Numbered from the stretch's first letter, positions 32,554-45,826 are shown. The stretch is 64,000 bases of DNA from Eremomyces bilateralis CBS 781.70 (GCF_010015585.1 NW_022985067.1:880210-944209), one strand, 5' to 3'. Notes: generated by a model not told the origin, from the letters alone. A program made the numbers and translations.

Positions 32554-32981
32554 TATTTCCGAAGAGCGGAACGAATTAATGAGGAGACATGTAGCGTATT
32601 TTGTATAACTATAGGTACTGGTATAGATCTTGCTGGACTTCGATTTGGTGCATAGCGTCGGAGCTCTCCATCATTGGGTTGTAGATAGGTTTCGACTCAG
32701 ATTGATCCTTAATGTATATTTGCTCATTTTAATCGACCATCTTATGTCAGCATTCCCTTCCAGAGTACCTTATTTCATTGATCCTCTATCAGTATTCAAG
32801 AGTAACATGTCGTGGTAGCTACGCCCCTTGATCGCAGCTTCCTTCTAGGAACGGTAGCCTAACATTGCTCACCTCATCTACATCGTCTATCCCGAGCCAA
32901 CTCATTGTTATCTCAACTCAACATTTGTATTGTCTCTAAATCATTCTCCGGCAGAGTGATGTAGTTCGTATCTGAGCAACA
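32554..32981. other. Intergenic region HSP78-MSH5
   Basis: 428 bases with the HSP78 3' end and the MSH5 promoter. It is AT-rich in the first half. A short open frame at 32630 has no support. Nothing else recognised. Confidence 0.45.
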
Positions 32982-35900
32982 ATGCCTTCAAGAAATGGAC
33001 CTAGGTTTCAAGGGCGTACCTCAACTCTCTCTGTCCCATCATCCAGTCGTATATCTCGCTCTCCTTCAGTTTCAAGTGGCAATCATGTAGCTGCTACAGC
33101 GCATGCTCGTTCTCAGCCCTCGCGGCGCCAACGCGTAGCATTCAAATCATTGAAATCTCACCGGGCATCTACTCCACTAGCAAGGTCAGACTTGCCAGTG
33201 CAAAGTCCGATTCAGGATCATATTCCTGGGGCCGAGGAAGGCGAGGGGGAGAATGCCGACGAAGACTCGCTCAACGAGGTGGTCATGGCTGTAGACATCA
33301 GGAACAAAGGCACCGTTGGTTGCTCTTACTACGTGGCACGGGAAGAGAAGTTGTACTTCATGGAAGACATGAAGCTAGGCGGAATTGATATTGTTGAGTC
33401 ATGTATGTTTCGTGTATAGGACGGCAAATCATAGACGGCTAACATTCGCAGTGCGGCTTTCCATCGATCCTACAGTGATCCTGATATCTGGGCGAGCAGA
33501 TGATGCTCTTGCTGACAAGCTTGATACTAAATACAACGAAGCTGCCACAGTTGAGAATGACAACGATGTATTCCGGATGCCTTACGCACTCGATATTCGT
33601 CCTTCTTCTGAGTTCGGATACGAATCTGCCAAAAGTAAGCTGCTGGGTTTGAAGATCGGCTGCTTCGATGGCCCACATGTCTCATTTATTGTCCCAGGCG
33701 ACGTCGTACGCGACGATAGCCTCGAATTGGAGGACAGCGATGGATACTCTGGGCGTCCAGGGCTCTTGTTGCAGTTGGCGGGATGGATTGATCTGAACAG
33801 TCAAATCACAGTATGTTCATGGATTTCGCTGAATCCCAAGGCTAACTCACGTCAGGTCGGCTGCGCTGGTGCCGTTCTAGCATACCTACAGAAGCGAAGA
33901 ACCAACTCATTCCTACCGGGAGACATCGAGGCTGCTGCATTCTTCCGCGTGTCTGAGATTGCTATGTTCACCCTGAACGATACCATGTAATACACTCTTC
34001 CACCGCGAAAGAGTCTGCTTTGTTGACACTGAACAGGTTCATTAACGCGGATACCCTATTGTCCCTGCAAATCATGCAATCGGAGTCCAATCCTCATTTC
34101 CACAACCAAGGTCCGACGAAGGCTACCTCCGGTGCCAAAGAAGGGTTGTCAGTGTATGGACTGTTCCGTCATCTAGCACGAACGCCTCAAGGCAAACAGC
34201 TTCTGCGTCAGCAATTCCTCCGTCCCAGCCTGAGCCTCGAGATCATCCACGAACGCCAACACTCAATCTCCGTATTTCTCAGCCCGGAGAACTCAGCCCA
34301 CGTTCAATCACTCGTTGCTCACCTCAAGCAGGTGCAAAACATCCGTGTGACTCTAGTGAAGTTACGAAAAGGGATTTCCGGCGGATCCAACAAACGAGTC
34401 AGTCGCACGGTCTGGTCCACACTGCGTGATTTCGCATATAATTCTCTAAAGATGGTAGATTTCATTTGTGAAATTGCGGGCGGTGAGGAGCTTCGGATCG
34501 TGGCGTTGATTCGGGCGAATTTCGACCAGGCGAAATTTCAGTTCATCGGGAAGAGGATCCAAGCGGTCGTGAACTTTGAGGATTCGGTCGCACACCATCG
34601 TACTATTGTCAATCCAGGAGTCGATGATGTACTGGATGAGTTGCGTCGGCAGTACGACGGTCTTCCAGATCTCCTTGCATTGGTGGACCGGACACTGATG
34701 CAACAAGTACTGGTGGAGCTTCAGGAGCCGCTGCGCGTGCATTACCTTCCACGGATAGGCTTTGTGATTGAGGTTTTCGCTGGCGAGACTGGCATTAGTG
34801 ATGGCATTTATGGAAGTGACCCAAGCAACAGATGGACTCTCGCATTCACAAATGGTCCGCTTGCATATTACAAGAGCGCGGAAATGCAAGAAATGGACGA
34901 AAAGTTCGGCGATATCGCAACCAATATCGCGGACAAGGAGATCGAAATCGTTCACGCCCTTGCACAGGAAATTCTCGAGCTCGAGGATATGCTCATTCGA
35001 TGTTCAGATATCTGTGGACAACTTGATGTCCTGCTAGCACTGTCTCAAGGGGCGGCGCAGTACAACTTGGTAAGACCAACCGTCGATGAAAGCAATATCA
35101 TCAAAATCAAAGGCGGACGGCATATTCTCCAGGAACTCGTTGTTGACAGTTTTGTGGCGAATGATACCTACATCGCTGGAGGTGGTGGAAAAGAGTACGT
35201 GGATGGAGACGTGGAGGATCACTCAACCACCGAAGCTGAAGACGACAGAGGACCCAATATGCTCATGATGACGGGGCCGAATTATTCAGGCAAGAGCGTG
35301 TATTTGAAACAGGTCGCAATCATCGTCTACATGGCGCATATTGGCAGCTTCGTCCCTGCTAGTAGCGCGGTCATCGGCCTTACGGATTTAGTCCTCACGC
35401 GGATCTCCACACGCGAGACGGTTTCCAAACGACAAAGCGTATTTATGATCGACCTCCAACAGATCTCACTGATGATCAGTCTCTGCACACGTCAGTCACT
35501 CCTCATCATCGATGAGTTCGGCAAAGGGACCGAGTCAGCCGACGGCGCGGGACTGGCAGCAGGTGTACTTGAATACTTCCTGTCATTGGAGCACGAAGCA
35601 CCAAAGGTGATTGCGAGCACCCACTTCCATGAGATCTTCGAGAACGGTTTCTTGAACCCCGGGCCATCTCTTGCGTTTGCATTCATGGAGCTGCGAATCG
35701 ACGACGAAGCCGACGAGCCGAGTGAGCAGGTGACCTATCTATACAACCTCCGCGAGGGGCGCACGATGAGCAGCTTAGGGACCATGTGCGCACGACTCAA
35801 CGGTGTCCCCGAGGAAGTGGTGCAGAGAGCAGAGGAACTGATCCTGCTGGAGAGCCGTGGGGAGGATTTGGTAGCGGCTTGCACGCAGATATCGGGGAGA

Positions 35901-36074
35901 GATGTGAGGGACTTGGAGATGGCGGAGGAGGTTACGAGGCATGCCCTAGTAATCGAGTGGGGTGAAGTGGAGGATGCGAGAAAAGTGCTGGACGATATAC
36001 TTGGTCAGGCTGATGCGTTCGCTAGGAGCGTCAGTCAGGTGGTAGGAGACAGCCAGGACATGTTGATGAGATGA
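32982..36074 (+). CDS. MSH5: Meiotic MutS homologue Msh5
   Basis: Four exons, 32982-33402, 33452-33810, 33856-33986 and 34037-36074, give 982 residues with all phases agreeing. Msh5 pairs with Msh4 in meiosis to stabilise Holliday-junction intermediates and promote crossovers; it takes no part in mismatch repair. The N-terminal 100 residues are Ser/Arg-rich. The connector begins VVMAVDIRNKGTVGCSYYV. The lever and core show LFRHLARTPQGKQLLRQQFLRPS. The ATPase has Walker A TGPNYSGKS (about 716), GSFVPA, STRETVSKRQSVFMIDLQQ, Walker B LLIIDEFGKGT and ASTHFHEIF. The F-x-E mismatch-recognition residues of Msh2-6 partners are not seen, as expected for Msh5. RETVS with FMIDLQQ, rather than STFMVEM, is typical for Msh5. 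Confidence 0.95.
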
Positions 36075-37328
36075 AGCGGGGATGACTGGATCACCACCGG
36101 ATGGTCGGACAGTCGGATAGTGGGAGTCACAGTTTGTGGGTAGGTTGTTCATTTCCTTTGCTTCATCATCCGAAATCACTTCGAATACCGTATCGTACGT
36201 ACGCCTCTATTTCTCACTACTCTAGAACAGCATAGCCTATTCAATATGCCTCAACTGTTCAATACGGAAGTTAATAATAAATGGAATGTAGTCTTATCCC
36301 CTACAGCCATCGGCATTAACGGAGATGAATCTTCTCGAGGTGCTTGCCGATGCTCGACATCCCGAACGGGCCCTGCATTGCATATTTATTTCATATATTA
36401 CTGGCCCAGCAGGATGGGGGACTGTAAGTCGACACACCAATGACCAATCACCAATGCAAGGCGGATGACAAAGCCAGCCCATGAAATTCCTAAGCCGATG
36501 TCCGCATTGTCCGAGCATGAAATCGTGGTCTCCGCCCTACGGCCGTCGGCATGGAAAATATCACGATCCCAACAGTCTGAGGCTCTTGAGTTCCCACTTC
36601 CCAGGGGCTAGGCGAACCGGGAGAGCCCGAATTGGAAGAAAAGCGGAAGAGTCAGTTGATAATTGAGATGCCGCGGTCTACCCTGATAAACCGAACGTTC
36701 GAGAACCCGTCGCCGATTGGCTCTATCCACAAAATCCCTGACAAGAGTTCGCTAGCAACCCGGCGACGCCACCGGGAGTACCAGCGAGCAAAGCTTAGCT
36801 GTTAATAGTTGCTGATCGGGGTTTATTAAACGCCGACTGTTGGGATTTGGAAGCTCTGTAACCATGCAGCGAATGAGGTCATCGACCGAGCAGCCCGTTT
36901 TCGAGCAACTACACATGCCGATTGCCGTGTGCGGATGTCAACATTCTCAACAACCATCCAGATGGTCGGAAATGGCAAAAACTGCGGTACTAGATCGAGA
37001 ACTTTCGACGGGCGCCCCGAGTCCAGAAAAATGATTTAATACCCTATCGCTCCGCGCCTTATTAGTCGTCCATGGTTTGATATTGACCCATTTCTTATTC
37101 CAGCATCTGCTTTGAGTATTTTCATATTCAATCGTTCGCGCTGTCAAGAGTCTATTTTCCTACCGTTACTTGTATCTCAATTCGTGACCTCAAATCATTG
37201 CAGCGTTGCGAGATTAGCCATTTTATATTCCCTCCTTCTGGATTTATATATAGGAGAAGAAATTCTACCGACTGAGTATCTAAAATTCTAACCTCAGTGG
37301 CACATTGCCACATTTCACACCACCCGCC
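36075..37328. other. Intergenic region MSH5-MFS
   Basis: 1.25 kb without a supported gene; the frames present are short, overlapping and without domains. The last 250 bases, with a TATATATAG-like stretch around 37240-37255, are probably the MFS promoter and leader. Confidence 0.5.
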
Positions 37329-39259
37329 ATGGAGTCTATCGACCTAGGCGAGAAGTCTAGGCAGGATGTATCTCCAGGCCAATCCCGCTCTCCCACCGCC
37401 CACCGAAAGGAAATCAAAGAAGAAGCAGAAGATCCTGCCCTCCACCGCACCTCCACCGGCTCCTCCACCTCCTCCCTATCCTCCGTCGCCCACCAAGATG
37501 TCGCCGTGTCCCGTGCCGCCACCCAGACCGAAGGCCCCCTCGAACGCTCCACCACCGCCCTCTCCCGCATTCAGACCGCCAGGAGCCAGCACACCGAGAC
37601 CGTCGGCGCCTCGATCCGCGCGCGGACACGCAGTCGAGCCAAGCCGATGCCCCCCATGGGCAACGGGAAACCCTATCCCCCACCCCTCCCCGAGCGCGAA
37701 GACTATGTGGTCGAGTTCGATGGCGAGGATGACCCGCTGCACGCGCAGAACTGGTCTATGCGGAAGAAGCTGCTGACGGCGGGGATCCTGGGGTACACGA
37801 CGTTCGTGGCGGCGTTTGCGTCGAGTATCTTCTCGGCGGCGACGCCGGTGATCTCTCAGAAGTTCGAGGTCGGGCAGACGGTGGCAGTGTTGGGGGTGTC
37901 GTTGTATGTGCTGGGGTTCGCGACGGGACCGATTCTGTGGGCGCCATTTTCGGAGTTGTATGGGCGGCGGATGCCGTTGGTGATTGCGTGTTTTGGGTTT
38001 ACGGTGTTTCAGTTTGCGGTGGCCGTGGGGAAAGACTTGCAGACGGTCTTGATTTGCCGGTTTTGGGGCGGGTTCTTTGGAGCGTGTCCCCTGACGGTCG
38101 TTGCGGCGGTGTTTTCGGATATGTTTAACAACCGGTCTAGGGGGATGGCGGTAAGTTGTTCTTCAAGTCGCCCACGGTTTAAATGAGGTGCTAATCCGAC
38201 CATTTAGATCACTGTTTTCTCCATGACTGTATTCACCGGTCCGCTCATGGCTCCTTTCGTCGGCGGCTTCATCGTCACGTCCGAACTCGGCTGGCGCTGG
38301 ACTCAGTACATCACTGGCATCATCGGCTCCAGCTGCTTCATCCTCAACCTCTTCTTCCTCCACGAGACCTATCCACCGATAATCCTCGTCAACAAAGCCT
38401 CCGAGCTCCGCCGCACTACCAAGAACTGGGGCATCCACGCGAAGCAGGAAGAAATCGAAGTCGACTTCCGAGAGCTCGTCGAGAAGAACTTCTCCCGACC
38501 CCTGCGCATGCTCATCTCCGAACCCATCGTCCTCCTCATCTCTGTCTATATGGCCTTCGTCTACGGCCTCCTCTACCTCTTCCTGACCGCATATCCGCTC
38601 GTCTTCCAGGGCGTCCACCACATGACTCCGGGCATCGGCGGCCTCCCGTTCTTCGGGATGATTACCGGGCAGCTATTGGCGGGCCTGTTCATGGCGCTCC
38701 GCCAGCCGGGGTATCAGAAGAAGTTGCGGGCGAACGGCGGAGTGGGTGTCCCCGAGTGGCGGCTCCCGGAAGTGATCGTCGGCGGCATTGCGTTCGCCGG
38801 CGGGCTGTTCTGGTTCCACTGGACGGGGTACAAGGCCAGCATCCACTGGATGGCGCCGACGGCTAGCGGTCTGCTTACCGGGTTTGGCATCATGTGCATT
38901 TTCTTGCAGTCGTTGAACTACCTTGTCGATGCGTATCTTATGGTATGTACCGACCTCTTTCACACCAACTCCCGATCCTTGCTAACATCCTTGTGTAGTT
39001 CGCCGCCTCCGCCATCGCAGCCAACACCTTCCTGCGATCCCTCGCCGGCGCGGGATTCCCCCTCTTTGCGACCCAGATGTACAATGGCATGGGCATTCAG
39101 TGGGCGGGCACGATGCTCGGCTGCATCGCCGTGGCGTTGATCCCCGTTCCCATCTGGTTCTATCTGCGGGGCGGGAATATTCGCCAGAAGAGTGCCTATG
39201 CGCCTACGTTCTCGAAGCCGCTGGCAGATGAGGCGACCTCCGGCGAGAGTCAGGCGTAG
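37329..39259 (+). CDS. MFS transporter, DHA1 polyamine/multidrug type
   Basis: Three exons, 37329-38150, 38208-38942 and 38999-39259, encode 605 residues. The start is ATG 37329; a frame extension upstream lacks ATG. A long cytosolic N-tail of about 145 residues (Ser/Thr/Arg-rich) runs to the entry motif [14 protein letters not shown], typical of fungal DHA1 transporters such as Tpo1 and Flr1. Twelve hydrophobic helices follow, with [14 protein letters not shown] between helices 2 and 3, and [16 protein letters not shown]. Helix 5 has [14 protein letters not shown], the family's antiporter motif. The late block [22 protein letters not shown] is highly characteristic of this branch. Proton-driven export of polyamines or toxic compounds from the cell is the expected role; the substrate is unknown. 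Confidence 0.9.
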
Positions 39260-40967
39260 ACAATTTGTCGGGATTGCATTGGGTCTTCGTTGAGAAGATT
39301 TGGGATTTTAGCGTTGAACATGGCATTTGAAAGTATAATATGTAATTACTTTAATGAAGCACACGCTCCTGGAGCTGAACATAGGTTATAATACAAAGGC
39401 GATACCCCTTTCTGGTCGAGAAATCTTGGAGAGTGATCGTTCAATCTTACTTAAGAGCCGTTTCCCGAGCAAGGATAGAGCTTCTGAGTTCGGATGAATC
39501 CCGATTTCCTTGGATTGCATGCCTTTGAAGAGCTATGACCAATTTAGCTATCACTGCCACTAGAACAAAGACCGCTAAGTCTAAAGCCGTATTTATTTAA
39601 AAAGAGAAAGAACCGTGCATTTTTGGTGATAATACCAGGATTGGCAGATACTGTATTATCAAACACTTCATCTGTTGGAAAACGGGAGTTCCGCACCATT
39701 GAATTCGCCTGCCGCTGAATCTTCGGCGGAAGCTGTGATAGTATACCAATCTCATAGAGGTGGGATGCTCCGGATTTTGCGTCGTATTCTCCTCTTGTTC
39801 CGTTGAATCATGCCCTCTATTCTCGGCCTCGGACGCGTTTGTGGTTGCAGTGCTCGTCTCAGCCTGGCATCATCATCTTCGCTTGACTCCAATTCTCTAT
39901 GGCTAACTGGAGGGCTTATAATGTGGCCTTGCGTTACAGGGGGGACGATGGCTGGAAAACGGCCCTCAGCGCTTGTTCGTGACAATTCGGATGTGTTTTC
40001 ATGACTTCCAGGTTCTGGGAAATCGTCCTGTTGTAAGACTCCTGGCCCTCAGGAGGGACTAGGTCTGTCCTCAGGAGGAACCTGTTCCTTATGGCTAACT
40101 GGGTATTTACCTTTTCCTTCAAGCTTCATGCTCCAGGAAAGGCAAGGCTATGATGTGTTCTGATACGTTGGCTACGGGAATTCCCCTCCGGTTGAATTGG
40201 AAGTGGACTTTGGCGTGAAGTATTACAAGAAGACATACTTATACCTAATAGCAGATGTATCGAATTGATCTGACCCTTAAGATTTAGAAAAAGTCCAAGG
40301 CTCTGCCTTATTTCCTTCCAATCCTTAACATTTTGGGAAAGACGCGCCAGTTGCTCAGTCGACTAGAGAAATAAGGGACTCTATCTTCCCAAAGGTCACG
40401 CACGCATGACAGTGATCACAAACTCAGACCCTTCAGACGATCATCCTGTCTTCCTCACACGGCGAAGCTGTTGTGCCGACTTGGATGCAAGAAATGAAAC
40501 ATCTCCAGGCATCAATCCATTGAGGAGAGTGGTTTGGTGCGATTGAAGTTGATATTCGGGTGGATTACTGATCAGACACTGACTCACGTGGCTTCGCGTT
40601 CTGGGCGTGTTGCACTAAGCGCGCCGAATTGGCCTTGACACGGTGATGTCGCGTTAGGGCGGTTGGGCTTTTCATCTGATTCACTCATTCAAATTTCCGT
40701 GTTACCACTAAGAAGATGAATACGAACTTGGCGGGATTAGACTTTTTAAGTCTCATGGAAGCTTCCTGATTAGGCGAATTCTTTGATGCTGTAAGATGGT
40801 AAATGAAGATGGGGGGTTCTAGTTATAAAAGGGAATATTTTCGCAAGTCAATTCCAGTTTGTCTCAACAGCGACAAGTCGACAGTATCTCATTCAAATCA
40901 CCAGGCACCAAGCCATCGAGTCTCTTAACCAGTCAATCAATTACCCCAAACCACAGCAACCCTCATC
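39260..40967. other. Gene-poor interval 1.7 kb
   Basis: No supported gene. Two reverse-strand frames at 39752-40122 (62 and 77 codons) have Arg- and Pro-rich compositions but no domain and no evident splicing. The sequence near 40030-40075 has two CTCAGGAGG words in opposite surroundings (a short imperfect repeat). The last 200 bases form the VOC gene promoter, with a CAGTCAATTCCAGTTT-like leader. Confidence 0.45.
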
Positions 40968-41429
40968 ATGGCTCGCATGATCTTCGTCAACCTCCCCGTC
41001 ACTGACGTCGTCGCCTCCACCGCCTTCTACGAATCCCTCGGCTTCCCTAAGAACCCCATGTTTTCCGACAAGAACACCTCCTGCATCATCATCTCGGAGC
41101 ACATCTACGTCATGATCATGATGCGCGACACCTTTCAAGGATACATGCCGAAGGAGCCCGTCGAGAAGACCATCTGCGACGCGAAGACGTCCACCGAGAC
41201 GCTCCTGTGCCTCTCATGCGAACGAAAAGAGGAGGTGGATGAGCTGGTGGAGAAAGCGGGGAAGGGAGGGGGGAGGATGGACACGACGAAGTCGCAGGAG
41301 ATGGAGAGGATGTATGGGCGGAGCTTTGAGGATCTGGATGGGCATGTATGGGAGACGGTCTGGATGGATATGGCGGCGTTCGAGAAGGAGCAGGAAGGGT
41401 GCCCGGCGAAGCAGTGCGGTGGTACTTGA
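40968..41429 (+). CDS. VOC-superfamily protein (glyoxalase/bleomycin-resistance-like)
   Basis: A single exon encodes 153 residues from the ATG in TCATCATGGC. The VOC fold of paired beta-alpha-beta-beta-beta modules is visible: MIFVNLPVTDVVASTAFYESLGF forms the first strand and helix, here given only as NLPVTDV and FYESLGF. Then come SCIIISEHIYVMIM and a second module ending FEDLDGHVWETVW, the usual closing GHxWE with its metal-ligand Glu. Members of this type in fungi and bacteria are metal-dependent enzymes or binding proteins; the reaction cannot be told. A Cys-bearing tail (CPAKQC) is a local feature. No partner genes adjoin. Confidence 0.85.
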   Translation: MARMIFVNLPVTDVVASTAFYESLGFPKNPMFSDKNTSCIIISEHIYVMIMMRDTFQGYMPKEPVEKTICDAKTSTETLLCLSCERKEEVDELVEKAGKGGGRMDTTKSQEMERMYGRSFEDLDGHVWETVWMDMAAFEKEQEGCPAKQCGGT

Positions 41430-42514
41430 ATACGTGGTGGAAGAGGGGTGTTTCGCTGGGAATCGTTTCCTCGTTTCGTTGGAACGCTGGATTTCGAGAT
41501 GATTCCTAGTGGTAATTGACATTAGCCAGAATAAGATAGGGGAGAATTGTCTCATAGGAGACTTTCCGCTACTATCAAAATCAATTGCAAGGCTTGTTTG
41601 CCTTTTATTTCCGCTTTGATATTTTGTCCTGGCGACTGCCCCTGAATACCGATTACTGGACTATGCCAAAGGTGAAATCCCATACTAATTCTTCACTCCT
41701 AACAATGCGATCATTTCCTAACCGGTAGATCGTATAATATACCAATAATAGTCCAGTCAGTTCCACTCTATCTCTCTACCCCACGCTTCTGTATTGTCCC
41801 ACCACCGCCACATTTCACCCCGCCACATTTCACCCCGCCACATTTCACCCCGCCACATTTCACCCCGCCACAATTGCCAGGCTACGGTCGGGGAAAGATC
41901 CTCAGATTGGCCAGCTGGACGTTCTTATCATGAGCTTCTCTCGATAAGCCAGCATACCTGATTGCGCGGAGAAGCAGCCAGGTCAGTCGTCATTTTGGCA
42001 AATTCAAATTGGGGGGGGGAGAGTGGTTGATAAATACTGGTTGATAGATAGTCGTTGCTTGCAGCGTCTTAGAATTCACCGCTTTGTCAGCGGGATATCA
42101 ATTGGGGATATTTACCTTCAGTATTTTCTGGGGAATCAAGGATCTCTCGGGTGGTGTAGCCTTTAAGTTCATAAGTCTCCTCAGAGGCTCAAGCTCACAG
42201 TCCAAAACTTTACATCATGCCATGTCGGACCGACGCCGAGCCATACGCTTTCTACCATTCCCGCGCTTCCGGACCCTCCCCAGGTCGAATATCGCGAATT
42301 GAGGACCACTCCACGAAGTCATGACCATCTCACCTCCATGTATCTGATTCTATCGCCTATCGGTCCCTTGCCCCGCTTCTCCTCAAGATATCCAATTCGT
42401 TCAGGACAAATTACAAACATCGACCACACGCTGGTGGCCGCCGGATCGTATGACTAAGTTTTCCGGGCAGCATCGAGCATCTCCGCGGGGCACTCGCCCA
42501 CGTTCCTGGGAACG
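41430..42514. other. Intergenic region with minisatellite and the transcription-factor promoter
   Basis: 1.1 kb between the VOC stop and the zinc-cluster gene. It contains the 15-bp tandem repeat at 41806-41872, a run of nine G at about 42011-42019, and AT-rich flanks. A frame at 42084-42302 shows no domain. The region from about 42300 is probably the 5' leader. Confidence 0.5.
41806..41872. repeat. 15-bp tandem repeat (CGCCACATTTCACCC)
   Basis: Four exact, head-to-tail copies at 41806-41820, 41821-41835, 41836-41850 and 41851-41865, followed by a partial copy (CGCCACA). It lies 650 bases upstream of the zinc-cluster gene. Perfect identity suggests recent expansion. Confidence 0.9.
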
Positions 42515-45476
42515 ATGAATCCGTCGTCCAGTACACCAGTACATGTAGGACCTGGAACAACCCCGATGAGTGCGCCCGACGTGAGCGGACAGGGACAGAA
42601 AAAGGCAAGAGCTCGGCGGAAGAAGGGAGAGGGAGATGAGAATAGCAAGCGACGGATGGTTGTCAGCACGGCATGCATAGGTAGGGACAGCCTCCGATCG
42701 ACGAGAATTCGGCATTGGTCGCTCTCGTAAAGGATTTCCTTATCGCTATCGGCTCGGACTAACCTGTGTTGCTCAACTATAGCATGCCGCCGCCGGAAAA
42801 GCAAGTGTGACGGAAACCTACCCGCGTGTAACGCATGCTCGCAGGTGTATCATACCCCATGTGTCTTCGACCCCGGCTCGGATCATCGACGGAAAGGGGT
42901 CTATCGCAAAGACATCGACCGTCTCCAGACCCATAACTCGACCCTCCAAACCCTAATCCAAGCCCTCCTCAACTCCCCCGAGTCTGACGTCCCCGACCTG
43001 GTCCGCCAGATCCGCACGTGCGAAAGCCTCGACACCGTCGCCGAGAATATCCTCGCCAAAGAGTATCAACAGAATGAGGAGGACGAAGGCGATTCGCCGC
43101 TTAGTCAGGCGGCGGAGGCGGAACATCCGACGTTTGAGGGGCAGCTCTCGGGGAGGATGGGTGAGTTGCGGGTGGATGGTGGAAACACCAGATACATTGG
43201 TGGGACGTCGAACCTGCTGTTCATGAATGTCGAAGACGAGGTCGTTCCGGCTCTGAGTGACACCGAGTATTCCACCGAAGAGCATCCCGCCGTTTCTTGG
43301 ACGAGGGTCGTCAACAATGTGGAATCAATTAGACATCTGATGAACATGTATTTCACATGGCATTATACGTGGGTTCACCCTTCCTCTATATATCCGGCCT
43401 ATACTGATGCGCTGCAGGTTCTTCACATGTCTTTCAAAAACCCTCTTCTACCGGGATTTCCTTCTCGGAAGGCCTCGTGGTTTACGAAGGGCGGAGCATT
43501 GCAGCTCATTGCTGGTCAACGCCATGCTCTGTCTGGGATGCCACTTCACTTCCATCCCGGCCTCCCGCGAAGACCGAGACGACTCAGCCACGGCTGGCGA
43601 TCATTTCTTCCAAGAGTGCAAACGCATCCTCATCGAGGATGAACTGGACAAACCCAAACTCACAACAGTGCAGGCACTTGCTCTCATGTCCGTCAGAGAG
43701 GCGGGCTGTGGCCGCGAAGAGAAAGGATGGATGTACAGTGGCATGAGCTTTCGAATGGCCCTGGATCTTGGCCTCAACCTGGATTCAGGGACTCTGACCT
43801 CATTCAGAGGCGAGCCTAACCTTGATGAGAAGGAGGAAGATATACGGCGAATAACCTTTTGGGGCTGCTTTTTGTTCGACAAATGCTGGTCGAATTACCT
43901 TGGCCGCATGCCACAGCTGCCAAAGTCCTTGGTCACGGTACCGAAATTCGAAGTCTTCCCAGGCGAGGAGTCGGAAATTTGGGCAGCGTACAGCGATTCC
44001 GGATTCAACCAGTCCCATGCTCAACCATCGAGGACGAGGGCAGTGGCTTTGCAGATATCGACGCTCTGTGAGATCAGCGGCGACATCATGACTTCATTCT
44101 ACAACCCGATCGATATCGAAAAATCGAAAAACAAGCAATCCGAATTAAACAGGCTCAGTGATCTCCACCAGAGACTCGAGGAATGGAGACGGAACCTAGC
44201 GCCGGAATTCCATCCTCGAGAAGGCGGTCTTCCAAGCGTTCTGGTCATGCAGTGAGTCAATCTCGACCTCTGGGTGGGACAATATCTAACCCAATGCAGC
44301 ATGTTCTTCCAACTCCTATACATCCATCTCTTCCGTCCATTCCTCAAATACTCCCAATCTACATCCCCACTACCTCCCAATATCTCCCCACGCAAGATCT
44401 GTACCCAAGGTGCTACGATGATCAGCAAGCTCTTCCGCCTCTACCGCCGATCCCATGGCTTACGGCAAATCTGCAACGTCGCCGTGTATATCATCCACAG
44501 CGCGTGCACCATCCACCTATTAAACCTCCCGGACCCGAACTCCGTCCGCGACATCACGCACGGTGTGAAACATCTCGAGGAGATGGCGGAAGGCTGGTTG
44601 TGCGCTCGTCGCACGCTCGGCATCCTGTCCGTCCTAGCACGCAAGTGGAAGATCGTGTTACCGGATGAAGCACAGGCGGTGCTGGTGCGCACGGAATCGA
44701 AATTCGGCGCTTACAAAGAAGTTCCTACGCCGGAGGCGACACATTTGCACCTTACGAAGCTCGAACACCCTTCTCCCCCGCCCCTACCGACGGGCCAACC
44801 ACTCAATTCCACATTAACTTCACATCCTTCTATGGACCTAGCCTCGCTCTACCCCATGGCTACACTCCCCCCTCAAATCATCGCCAACCCCCGCAGCCTC
44901 TCAACCCACGCCTGCCGCCCATCCGGCCAACAACACCCCCTCCCCCCTCAATCCACCCTCGACCTTTCCTTCCCACCCCGTATCTCCCCTGTCTCCCCCT
45001 CCACTACCGGCCCGTCCGCCGAGCCCGAAGCCATCCCGTCGACATCGCGCACGCACATCAATAGCCCGTCGGATATGTTCGGCGGGGTCAATGCGCTGCT
45101 GCGTGAGACAGACTGGTGGTTCCAGGACCAGGCGCAGCTGGCGCGCGGGTTTGGGAACTGGGCGGATGATATGGGTAATGGTGAGGGGTCGAGAGGGGGG
45201 AGTCCGAGGGGGTGGTGGGGTGATGGGGGGATGAGGAGGGGGAGTGAGAGTGGGGGTGGAGGCGGGAATGAGAGGGGGGGTGTTACGGGCCCCAATGGTG
45301 TGGGTCAGACGAATGGGATGAACGGGGGACAGCTGAATGGGGAGAATGGGAATGAGTCGGGGGCGGGGGTGGATGGGGAGGCTAGGTTGGGGAACATTGA
45401 TTGGAGTGCCTTGGGGTTGGGTAGTATGGGAGGGCCGGGAGACATGTATAACGAGACGAACTGGTATAGCGGTTGA
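42515..45476 (+). CDS. Zn2Cys6 transcription factor with fungal-specific regulatory domain
   Basis: Four exons, 42515-42680, 42783-43368, 43418-44251 and 44300-45476, encode 920 residues. A Lys/Arg-rich run precedes the zinc cluster ACIACRRRKSKCDG, then ACNACS and TPCVFD (about residues 53-81), which binds CGG half-sites. The cluster is split by the first intron, as in many such genes. A coiled-coil linker follows (KDIDRLQTHNSTLQTLI). The regulatory domain (PF04082-like) shows YRDFLLGRPRG, SSLLVNAMLCLGC, LTTVQALALMSVREAG and FRMALDLGLNLD. The tail is Pro-, then Gly/Asn-rich. The domain resembles NirA/NIT4 and relatives, but targets cannot be told. The third exon's start follows from the protein reading YTFFTCLSKTLFYRDF. 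Confidence 0.88.
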
Positions 45477-45826
45477 AATAGAGGCACTAGAGGATACGGC
45501 CCTGATGAGCTTATGGGTATGTTGTGGGTTTCATTGGATTCGGGATACCAGGTCTTATAGCGAAAAGTTGGGATTTGATTCCGGCGCGGTTGCGGTGGGC
45601 CTTTTGATATACAGTATGGAGTATTGTTTAGAAACTTCAGTAGAACTATGAGCCCGTATCATACATGCACGCCTCTTGGGATTTGACGAAAGGATAGAGC
45701 CATATCGCCAACCAGGGATGGCTAAGTAAGCTATAGGACCCGTACTGATACAACCAATGCCTAAAACCATTACAAAAGGAAGAACAATAGTGACTCCGCC
45801 GCAAACACTCCGCATACCACAATCAC
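45477..45826. other. Convergent gap
   Basis: 350 bases between the transcription-factor stop and the stop of the 45827 gene; probably both 3' regions. A reverse frame here has no support. Confidence 0.45.

Noticed and set aside
39752-40122. Two reverse frames of 62 and 77 codons
   Set aside because: No ATG context, domain, splice link or repeat supports them.
37329-45476. A possible secondary-metabolite cluster (MFS, VOC protein, Zn2Cys6 factor side by side)
   Set aside because: No polyketide, peptide or terpene synthase, no tailoring oxygenase, and long gene-free spacers separate the three genes.
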